Shown here: piece after piece, positions 1-6,469 of the stretch
Position numbering within the stretch: position 1 is the first letter of the stretch
How the letters are laid out: every line of letters starts with the position of its first letter
Origin: 2-12-FULL-42-15 sp964196565
GTDB taxonomy: Bacteria; Pseudomonadota; Gammaproteobacteria; Coxiellales; Coxiellaceae
Direction: 5' to 3'
Length of the DNA stretch: 37,192 nt
Assembly (NCBI GenBank): GCA_964196565.1
Contig: CAXMUH010000012.1
Location: forward strand, 1-37,192
Notes under the pieces: generated by a model
The model's input: only the letters and a program-made list of their open reading frames with translations
Told to the model about the DNA's origin: nothing
The model's database searches: none
Translations under genes and position numbers: made by a program

Positions 1-1205
1 TTTTTGAAAAAAATAACGATCATTATAAAATTACCCTTAATCAAAACGGAGCGCGCATTGATTGCAGCGCCAATTATATTATCGCTTGCGATGGTTCTCA
101 CAGCAAGGTACGCAAACTCAGTGGCCTGGAATTTAAAGGCGATGATATCCCACAAAGTTTTGCTCTGGCTGATGTCGAGGTAACCACTGATTTAGCTCAT
201 GATAAACTGAATATCTTCTATTCTAAAGAAGGCTTATTCGCGACATTTCCCCTGCCCGATGGCTCACTTCGCATAATTGCCGATCTGGATGCAAGTAAAA
301 AAATAGAAAATGATAAAATTGATATTGAAACCATAGCAAGCGTTCGCTCCAATCAACATATCACAGTCAAAAACAAACTCTGGGTATCTCACTTTTACAT
401 TCACTCTAAAACTATGAAACAAATGCGCCTTGATAATATTTTCTTTGCTGGCGATGCGGCTCACACCCACTCACCCGCTGGTGGGCAAGGCATGAATACT
501 GGCATGCAAGATGCCTATAATTTAGGATGGAAACTGAGTCTGGTTATCCAAGGTAAGGCGAATCCCTCGATTTTAGACAGTTATCAGCAAGAGCGTCATC
601 CGGTCGCAGAAGAATTGGTGAAGCAAACCGATAAATTAACGCGAATGATGCTAAGCCGCAATCCAGTTATTAAAGTGGTGCGGAATTTTTTAGTAGGCCC
701 AGTACTTCGAATACCCAGCGTTAATCAAAAATTAGCGGCAAGATTGTCTATGCTCTCTATTAACTACCCACGCAGCCCGATCGTAGATTACAAATCCGTT
801 ATCAGTAATCGCTCGCCACAACCGGGTGAGCTTATGCCTGATGTGAATTTGACGAACTCAGATCATTTACAACAATACCTACACGGTAAAAACTATTGGC
901 TGTTGATTTTTGCTGGTAACAATCCAGATTCGTGCGTAGTTAACAAAATAAAAAATCTCGCTGAGTTTATCAAAAATAATCACCATGATTTAATTCATTA
1001 TCATGTTATCACCGAAAAACCATTAGATGATATTGATAATCAGCTCAGTGATACTAAAGGCCTTATTGCTAAACAGTTTAATGTGGAACGCGCAGCGCTG
1101 TGCTTAGTGCGCCCGGATAAATACATTGCTTATTGCAATAATTCTTTAAATATTGAAGGTTTAAAAAAATTTATTACTGGATCCCGTGGTCAAGCCACGG
1201 GATGA
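1..1205 (+). CDS. FAD-dependent aromatic monooxygenase (PHBH family), 3' part
   Basis: The reading frame is open from base 3 and enters from upstream, so the N-terminus and its GxGxxG motif lie outside the window. The translation shows CDGSHSKVR near residue 30, the DG motif of the p-hydroxybenzoate hydroxylase family, then FFAGDAAHTHSPAGGQGMN, the second FAD-binding (GD) motif. After it comes a thioredoxin-like C-terminal domain ending in LCLVRPDKYIAY, as in phenol or pentachlorophenol-type hydroxylases. Such enzymes hydroxylate aromatic or polyketide substrates with NAD(P)H and O2. The substrate cannot be read here. The last residues (about TGSRGQATG) and the stop codon are encoded by a palindromic repeat at 1178-1208, so the natural C-terminus seems to have been rewritten by the repeat. 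Confidence 0.85.
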   Translation, partial: FEKNNDHYKITLNQNGARIDCSANYIIACDGSHSKVRKLSGLEFKGDDIPQSFALADVEVTTDLAHDKLNIFYSKEGLFATFPLPDGSLRIIADLDASKKIENDKIDIETIASVRSNQHITVKNKLWVSHFYIHSKTMKQMRLDNIFFAGDAAHTHSPAGGQGMNTGMQDAYNLGWKLSLVIQGKANPSILDSYQQERHPVAEELVKQTDKLTRMMLSRNPVIKVVRNFLVGPVLRIPSVNQKLAARLSMLSINYPRSPIVDYKSVISNRSPQPGELMPDVNLTNSDHLQQYLHGKNYWLLIFAGNNPDSCVVNKIKNLAEFIKNNHHDLIHYHVITEKPLDDIDNQLSDTKGLIAKQFNVERAALCLVRPDKYIAYCNNSLNIEGLKKFITGSRGQATG

Positions 1206-1208
1206 CAG
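1178..1208. repeat. Palindromic element (family B) overlapping the monooxygenase stop codon
   Basis: A perfect 9-bp stem (1181-1189 pairs with 1195-1203) with loop TCAAG and the flanks ctgg / gacag. The same design recurs at 4756-4976 and, more loosely, at 12847-12990. It could act as a transcription end hairpin. Here it also supplies the last codons and the stop codon of the monooxygenase. Confidence 0.8.
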
Positions 1209-1218
1209 AAAAATAAAA

Positions 1219-1578
1219 TTAATTACAAACGGTATAAGTTCGCCATTTAGTCTTCATAAAGCAACCATTATCATCACAAAATTGGTGATTCCAAACAGCT
1301 TCTCTTTCTTGATGACAGTAAGATTGTGCTGGGTAGCTATAACTTTGGTTTGAGTTTGCCATTGCAGAACCCGCTAATAAACCAACCACACCACCGACAA
1401 CTAATCCAGCAGCCAAATCATCGCCGCCATCATGATAGTAATGATGATGATAGTAAGGATGATAATGATGGTGGTAATGATGGTAGTAACCCCAATCCGC
1501 CATCGCTGGTAATGCAGTCATGCTGGCCATAACGCCCAAAGCCATCACTGCTAGTATTTTCTTAACACTTCGTCTCAT
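1219..1578 (-). CDS. Exported His/Tyr-rich small protein with glycine-zipper segment
   Basis: 119 residues. The N-terminus MRRSVKKILAVMALGVM followed by ALPAMA-DW is a clear Sec signal peptide (cleavage near residue 27). The mature part begins with a run of about 20 residues almost entirely His and Tyr, then GGDD, a Gly/Ala/Val segment of glycine-zipper type (LAAGLVVGGVVGLLAGSAMA), and a C-terminal part with four Cys residues. The His-rich stretch could bind metal ions such as Ni, Zn or Cu in the periplasm, and the glycine zipper suggests membrane association. Both are inference. It stands alone and divergent from the downstream transporter. I do not recognise a named family. Confidence 0.75.
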   Translation of the reverse strand: MRRSVKKILAVMALGVMASMTALPAMADWGYYHHYHHHYHPYYHHHYYHDGGDDLAAGLVVGGVVGLLAGSAMANSNQSYSYPAQSYCHQEREAVWNHQFCDDNGCFMKTKWRTYTVCN

Positions 1579-1828
1579 TACTCACCTCTAACTTGTTTAA
1601 ATTCGCTTTTATCTGACTATCCTAACCGCAAGCTACGTCAGAATGATGTCAATCCAGTTTTCATTTGTAACTGTGCTGAAATAATCAGAATGTGCTTTAA
1701 TTGATCTATTATAGGGACACTTACGTCCAAATCAAGGTATTTAATCCAAATTAACACGCTTAGAAATTGGCATCATCGCCAATCAACGGTAAAATACTGT
1801 TATTCAATCAGTTACAAATAGGTTGCTC
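1579..1828. other. Intergenic region between divergent genes
   Basis: About 250 bases between the His-rich protein gene (minus) and the transporter gene (plus). It must hold both promoters. I found no convincing -35/-10 pair, repeat or open reading frame in it. Confidence 0.4.
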
Positions 1829-3268
1829 ATGGAACTATCAAGCTCTAAATCTCAGATCTGGAAAGATCCGAGCGTTATCACCTTGGCGGTTCTGCAATTT
1901 TTTATTACCGGCGCCTACGCCATCCAACTCGCCTCCCTTGAGCTGTTTCTAACCGGACATTTACACCTTCACAACGCGCAATCCTTTGCCATCATAACCT
2001 TCTTTGTCTCACCCATGCTGCTGCTGCCATTGCTCACTGGCTATATTGGAGATCGTTTTATCGGTCACTATAACGCAACCATGCTTGCATTATTTATGGT
2101 GTTGATTGGATTAGTGCTTTTTGCGATACACCCTAACGTCACTTATTTAATCGCTCTCGCATTTATTCAATGCGGGATAAATTTATTGGCACCCAATCTT
2201 TATGTGTTAGTGGGCAGACGATTTCCAAGTGAAGGTGCTTATCGTGACAGCGCTTTCAGCATTAATTACGCTGGAATGAATGCCGGCGCTTTCGTGTGTA
2301 TATTTGCCTCAGGTTTTATTATTAAAGATTTAGGCTACCCAATACTTTATGCCTTTTCGGCGATTCTTGTTATTTTTAGCATTGCCATAATGATTATTTT
2401 TCGGCGATTTATTTACAACCAAACCGAAATAAAATTATCAATAAAATTTCTGGCGCTTACTGTACTTATCATGGCTGCAACCGTGGTTATTTCTTATTTT
2501 TTACTCATGCACGCGAAAGATGCCAATCTTTTGTTAATTCTCAGCGGCCTGATCAGTTTTGCATTACTGCTGTTTTTAATTAACAAAACCAAAGGCGTTG
2601 TGCGCCAAAAAATAAGCACCTTTTTAATTTTAAGCGTCCTCTGTGTTGGCTTTATATCCTTCTTTTATTTAACACCAACCTTAATCCTCACTTTTGTCGA
2701 ACATAATGTACATCATCTGTTATTTGGATTTTATATTCCCACTCAATCACTGTATGCTTTTGCACCCGCCTTTGTTACTCTATTTGCACTGCTTGCTGGG
2801 CAAATTTGGATTTATTTAAAAAGACAAAAACATGAAATGCATATCCCAACAAAGATTTTTTTAGGGCTTATTTTCTTAGGTGCAAGCTATCTATTGTTGT
2901 TTATCGGCACCATATCGGCTGACAGCTTGGGCAAGGTCGCGCTCTTTTGGATTATCATTTTTTACGCCTTTCACTCTTTAGCTGAAGTCAGCATTTTGCC
3001 CAGTGGATATTCCATGGTTGGTGTGCTTGCACCTCAAAAATTTGAAGGCGTATTTCAGGGTGTGTGGGCTCTTACCCTTGGTCTCGCCGCCGGGATTTCT
3101 AGTATTATTGCGCGAATGAGCGTCGCCAGTGAAACCGCAAAACCCTTAGTCTCAACCCCGTACTATGGTCATGCCTATATCACCTATACACTGCTGCTTC
3201 TGGTGTTTGCCTCAATAACTTTTATATTAATTCCGCGACTTACAAAAGTATTTGTAGCAAAGGGATAA
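1829..3268 (+). CDS. POT/PTR2-family proton-coupled transporter (divergent)
   Basis: 480 residues with about 12-14 hydrophobic segments. The stretch LLPLLTGYIGDRFIGHYNA matches the POT (PTR2) loop between helices 2 and 3. NLYVLVGRRFPSEGAYRDSAFSINYAGMN matches the second conserved POT region, and FHSLAEVSILPSGYSMV the later E-x-x-x-S-P-x-G region. POT carriers import di- and tripeptides with protons, a common nutrient route of intracellular bacteria. The canonical ExxERFxYYG motif of helix 1 is not intact (the region reads AYAIQLASLELFL), so the substrate may differ. I chose the ATG at 1829. A TTG two codons earlier is less likely. Confidence 0.75.
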   Translation: MELSSSKSQIWKDPSVITLAVLQFFITGAYAIQLASLELFLTGHLHLHNAQSFAIITFFVSPMLLLPLLTGYIGDRFIGHYNATMLALFMVLIGLVLFAIHPNVTYLIALAFIQCGINLLAPNLYVLVGRRFPSEGAYRDSAFSINYAGMNAGAFVCIFASGFIIKDLGYPILYAFSAILVIFSIAIMIIFRRFIYNQTEIKLSIKFLALTVLIMAATVVISYFLLMHAKDANLLLILSGLISFALLLFLINKTKGVVRQKISTFLILSVLCVGFISFFYLTPTLILTFVEHNVHHLLFGFYIPTQSLYAFAPAFVTLFALLAGQIWIYLKRQKHEMHIPTKIFLGLIFLGASYLLLFIGTISADSLGKVALFWIIIFYAFHSLAEVSILPSGYSMVGVLAPQKFEGVFQGVWALTLGLAAGISSIIARMSVASETAKPLVSTPYYGHAYITYTLLLLVFASITFILIPRLTKVFVAKG

Positions 3269-3407
3269 AACAGCTAAACTTGTCAGCAATAAATTGCATC
3301 TGATATGATGCGGCGTGCGGGGTGAACTCCTCCTTAACAATCCCCCATCGCGTAAGGAAATTTGCTAATTAATATGCAACCAACTTAATAAACAAGAGAT
3401 TACACAT

Positions 3408-3611
3408 ATGATCACTATCGCCGCTTATGATAACTCAGTAGAAGCTTATATCGTCAAAGGCATGCTTGAAGCCAACGGTATTCGCGCTGTCGTTGACAAT
3501 GAACACCTTTCAGCAGTAATCCCTGTGATCGGCAGCATTGGAGTCAAAATCGATGAGGAAAACGAAACCATTGCCCGCAAAATTCTTGCCGAATACGAAA
3601 AAAGCGAATAA
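3408..3611 (+). CDS. DUF2007 domain protein
   Basis: 67 residues matching the small DUF2007 family (putative signal-transducing protein). It has a ferredoxin-like alternation: MITIAAYDNSVEAYIVKGML, then GIRAVVDNEHL, and a C-terminal helix. Family members often occur alone or fused to other domains and their role is not well defined. A ribosome-binding AAGAG lies about 9 bases before the ATG. It sits 36 bases upstream of xseB and may be cotranscribed with it. Confidence 0.75.
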   Translation: MITIAAYDNSVEAYIVKGMLEANGIRAVVDNEHLSAVIPVIGSIGVKIDEENETIARKILAEYEKSE

Positions 3612-3647
3612 CCTACTTTATTGATATAAAAATCAAGGACAGTAACA

Positions 3648-3893
3648 ATGCCCAGCAAAAAAAATGAAACTTTCAACTTTGAAAAATCACTTGATGAGCT
3701 AACCAAATTAGTTAATAAAATGGAACAAGGTAACTTGCCGCTCGAACAATCACTGCAATATTTCGAGCAAGGCGTTGGTTTAATTCGCAGCGCACAAACT
3801 GCACTTCAAAAAGCAGAACAGAAAGTGCAAATCCTCACAAAAAAGGGCAATGAAACTTTAACATCATTTAACGCAGATGTTGAAGATGAATAA
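3648..3893 (+). CDS. xseB: Exodeoxyribonuclease VII small subunit
   Basis: 81 residues with the typical XseB core: FEKSLDELTKLVNKMEQGNLPLEQSL, then LQYFEQGVGLIRSAQTALQKAEQKVQIL. XseB forms the helical small subunits that bind XseA in exonuclease VII, which degrades single-stranded DNA in both directions. The gene precedes ispA and overlaps its start, the usual gammaproteobacterial order. An AAGGA ribosome-binding site precedes the ATG. Confidence 0.95.
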   Translation: MPSKKNETFNFEKSLDELTKLVNKMEQGNLPLEQSLQYFEQGVGLIRSAQTALQKAEQKVQILTKKGNETLTSFNADVEDE

Positions 3894-4749
3894 CCTAAAC
3901 AACCGAATTGAAAATCAATTAAAATTACAACTGATCAATATCGATAACACGCCGCAGAAGTTACTTGAAGCAATGCGCTATGCAGTTTTAAATGGTGGCA
4001 AACGCATTCGCCCACAGTTAGTGTATGCCAGCGGCCAATGCATGGGCGCCGAGCTTGAAAAATTAGACATCGCAGCGGCTGCAGTTGAATTTATCCATTG
4101 CTATTCATTAGTTCATGATGATCTCCCCGCCATGGATGACGATGATCTGCGTCGTGGCAAACCCAGTTGTCATAAGGCCTTTGGTGAAGCCACTGCTATA
4201 TTATGCGGTGATGCACTACAAAATCTTGGATTTGAAATTTTATCTAAGCCACAATCACTGTATCCCGCATCAACCCAAATAAAAATGATTAATACACTCG
4301 CTTTAGCCACAGGCGCACAAGGCATGATTGGCGGACAAGTATTAGATATTCAGAATGAAGGGCAGCAATGCACAAGCTCAGAAATTGAAAATATGCACTC
4401 GCTAAAAACCGGTGCATTAATTCGTGCCAGCGTATTATTAGGCGCACTTGCCGCTGATACTTCAGAAAGGGAAATTCGAACCCTAGAACAATTTGCCAAT
4501 ATTATTGGCTTAGCGTTTCAAATTAAAGACGATATACTTGATGCAACCAGTGATAGTAAAACACTGGGCAAAACCGCTGGCGCTGATTTTAAAAATAATA
4601 AGGCGAATGCACTGGCGATTGATCTAAATCAATCGCAACAACGAACAGAAGTTTTATTGACCGAAGCCAAAGCCACATTAAATTTATTGCCGCAAAACAC
4701 CAGCCAACTTGAAAAGCTCGCTGAATATATTATTCAACGAGAGAATTAG
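3877..4749 (+). CDS. ispA: Farnesyl diphosphate synthase (short-chain trans-prenyltransferase)
   Basis: 290 residues from the first ATG, or 287 from the ATG at 3886, which overlaps xseB by only 8 bases and may be the real start. It has the first Asp-rich motif DDLPAMDDDDLRRGK and the second, QIKDDILD, which bind the Mg-diphosphate of the substrates. It condenses IPP with DMAPP and GPP to farnesyl diphosphate for ubiquinone and undecaprenyl carrier synthesis. In many relatives dxs follows. Here a repeat cluster follows instead. Confidence 0.93.
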   Translation: MLKMNNLNNRIENQLKLQLINIDNTPQKLLEAMRYAVLNGGKRIRPQLVYASGQCMGAELEKLDIAAAAVEFIHCYSLVHDDLPAMDDDDLRRGKPSCHKAFGEATAILCGDALQNLGFEILSKPQSLYPASTQIKMINTLALATGAQGMIGGQVLDIQNEGQQCTSSEIENMHSLKTGALIRASVLLGALAADTSEREIRTLEQFANIIGLAFQIKDDILDATSDSKTLGKTAGADFKNNKANALAIDLNQSQQRTEVLLTEAKATLNLLPQNTSQLEKLAEYIIQREN

Positions 4750-4755
4750 ATCTTT

Positions 4756-4976
4756 GTCATCCCGTGGCTCCAAACTCCGTCATCCTGTGGCTCCTAATTC
4801 CGTCATCCTGTGGCTCCTAATTCCGTCATCCTGTGGTTTAACCACAGGATCCAGGAAAATAAAACTGGATACCGCGATCGAGTCGCGGTATGACGAGTGA
4901 GGAGTGGCTCCAAACTCCGTCATCCTGTGGCTCCTAATTCCGTCATCCCGCGGCTTGACCACGGGATCCAAAAATT
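4756..4976. repeat. Cluster of family B palindromic elements and 23-bp half-units
   Basis: Three tandem 23-bp half-units start at 4756, 4779 and 4802 (gtcatcc[c/t]gtggctcc...). A full hairpin unit follows at 4825-4853 (loop TTTAA). A separate hairpin at about 4865-4896 has the stem ATACCGCGA / TCGCGGTAT. Two more units start at 4919 and 4942, the last one ending as a hairpin near 4970. Stem sequences differ between units but pairing is kept. It occupies the whole gap between ispA and the degenerate RTX tail at 4999. No gene is present. Confidence 0.85.
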
Positions 4977-4998
4977 ATTACGGCATGACAAGTAAGGC

Positions 4999-5070
4999 GG
5001 CGGTTAATATAATATCCCCTCTTCACCCAATTGCTGAGCTGAAATCCCACTCTATGTAATGATTTGATTG
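4999..5070 (-). pseudogene. Degenerate copy of the RTX gene 3' end
   Basis: About 60 of 72 bases match positions 6465-6536, the tail of the RTX gene, by eye alignment. Read on the minus strand it gives NQIIT, a stop, then SGISAQQLGEEGILY and a stop, against NQTITLNGVSAEQLSEEDILY in the intact gene. The last codons and stop of the nucleotidyltransferase gene (5052) lie inside it. Together with the intact copy it flanks the toxin-antitoxin pair as direct repeats. Confidence 0.8.
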
Positions 5071-5755
5071 ATTCTATCTAAAACAATATCAACTCTCTGA
5101 CTTGACACCAGGCTATAATTTAAATGTCCTGGCAATGCATCTCGAAATTGGCGCTTCACTAATATTTCAGAAAAATTCTGACGCAAATAATCTCTTAGCC
5201 CAACCGGCGAGGAGAAAACTTCTTCTGCTATCTCCGCCCGACCATCAATAACACTTATGATATCTTCAAAATCATGACTGAAAATATAATCCATTTTACC
5301 TCTAGTCTTAAAAGCCTCCAGTTTTGTCGCTAAAAAATAGGGCGCAGTAATAATCTGTATGTATTTACCACTGTCTAGCTTTACTTTTTTAGAGTATTTA
5401 ATTGCATCCTGATACCAAGGGTTCCCAAACCCAAGAATTTTTTCATCCGTTGGCATCACATCCAAAATAATTCCATCTATTCGCCAACGACAAATCACAC
5501 TATCTTCCATAGACTGTTTAAAGCCCTTTTCGCGTAAGCGCTTTGATATTTGGTTGTACTGCTTTAATGAAATAACATCAACAATACAATCAACATCCAT
5601 GGTTCTCCTAACATCTGGTGCTACTGGGTCAGAAATAAATAGCGCTGTTGTACACCCCCTAAAAATGCAACTTCATCACACAGATCAGCTAACTTTTCTG
5701 CAACAACTTGCAGCATCAGTAAGTTAGCTGCTCTGGCTTGTCTATTATTCTTCAT
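5052..5755 (-). pseudogene. AbiEii-like nucleotidyltransferase toxin, frameshifted
   Basis: The start ATG at 5755 overlaps the end of the upstream gene (ATGAAGAATAA). The first frame reads MKNNRQARAANLLM... to LCDEVAFLGG, then runs into a stop. Moving the frame at about 5652-5656 restores TTALFISDPVAPDVRRTMDVDCIVDV and continues to 5052. A single missing base (GGT-TGT reduced to GGT-GT) would explain it: the repaired GGCTT motif and the MDVDC acidic pair are the nucleotidyltransferase signature of AbiEii-type toxins. The 182-residue frame starting at the ATG at 5600 keeps the DVD motif but lacks the Gly/Thr motif, so it is probably inactive. The C-terminus runs into a copy of the RTX gene tail. 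Confidence 0.8.
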
Positions 5756-6278
5756 AATCTAACCTTTGATTTAAAAGCTCAATAGCAATATTACGCTCCC
5801 TCGCCCGACCTTGTCGAATAGCATCTATTAAAGCGAGTAGATCATAAAAATCTGGGTCAGGGTTCTCTAGTATTGCTTGCGGCACAGTTTCATAAAGTGG
5901 CTTTAACGCCAAACCTTTAACGTCTCCTTTTCCATAAGGCCAAACTGGAAAGGGATCGTCTCCCAACAAAACTTTTCCTTTAAAAACCGGAGCTGCAACT
6001 CCAGTTGCTATGCCAGGCGTATATTCACCTAGTTTCACAGGAAAAGAATATTTGACTCCATGAATAAGGTATTCTTTAGCACAAGCGAGTACCGGTACCA
6101 CATTTGAAAAATTCGACTCAGCCCTTCTTAAAAGGTTAGCAAACAGTAATCGCTTAATACTTTTATTTATTTCCGCAGCACTAATTAACAGTAGTTTCGC
6201 TAAATCACGCTGCGACCACTTTTTATTGGGGTTAGCAATTAACTTCATCAAAATGACACTGTCTTGAGATTTTAACAT
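5745..6278 (-). CDS. Winged-helix AbiEi-like antitoxin / autoregulator
   Basis: 177 residues from the ATG at 6278, chosen because GAGGA lies about 9 bases upstream. An earlier in-frame start would fall inside a palindrome. Residues 1-50 (MLKSQDSVILMKLIANPNKKWSQRDLAKLL..AEINKSIKRLL) form a winged helix. The rest contains conserved stretches such as LGEYTPGIATGVAAPVFKGK and DAIRQGRARERNIAIELL. Proteins of this type sit directly upstream of nucleotidyltransferase toxins in AbiE-like (type IV) toxin-antitoxin pairs and repress their own operon. The stop overlaps the toxin start by 11 bases, which suggests translational coupling. This gene appears intact although the toxin is broken. Confidence 0.75.
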   Translation of the reverse strand: MLKSQDSVILMKLIANPNKKWSQRDLAKLLLISAAEINKSIKRLLFANLLRRAESNFSNVVPVLACAKEYLIHGVKYSFPVKLGEYTPGIATGVAAPVFKGKVLLGDDPFPVWPYGKGDVKGLALKPLYETVPQAILENPDPDFYDLLALIDAIRQGRARERNIAIELLNQRLDYEE

Positions 6279-6314
6279 TACGATTGTCCTCTTGATACAT
6301 AGTATAGCGCAGCC

Positions 6315-6338
6315 GTTTCCTGTTTGCAAACAGGAAAC
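6315..6338. promoter_or_regulatory. Perfect 24-bp palindrome, likely operator of the toxin-antitoxin operon
   Basis: Twelve bases GTTTCCTGTTTG followed at once by their exact reverse complement. It lies 37 bases upstream of the antitoxin ATG (6278), where a repressor dimer would cover the promoter. AbiEi-type antitoxins are known to bind inverted repeats upstream of their own gene. I did not see a second copy in the window. Confidence 0.65.
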
Positions 6339-6420
6339 ACCAACCTCACCTTTATGCTATTTTAGTTAGTAACTAAATGATAATTAGCGAATTATTTCAT
6401 ATTACGACCCAGCGTAACAA

Positions 6421-6457
6421 GAAAAAAAACCCGGGTGCGAGCAATCACACCCGGGTT
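6421..6457 (-). terminator. Rho-independent terminator of the RTX gene
   Basis: A perfect 10-bp stem, AACCCGGGTG (6428-6437) with CACCCGGGTT (6448-6457), and a 10-base loop. On the minus strand it is followed by eight T residues (6422-6429, overlapping the stem foot). It lies 12 bases after the RTX stop codon. Confidence 0.9.
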
Positions 6458-6469
6458 GATTATTGGCGG

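Noticed and set aside
4709..4971. Short frames on both strands in the palindrome cluster after ispA
   Set aside because: They translate the repeated half-units only.
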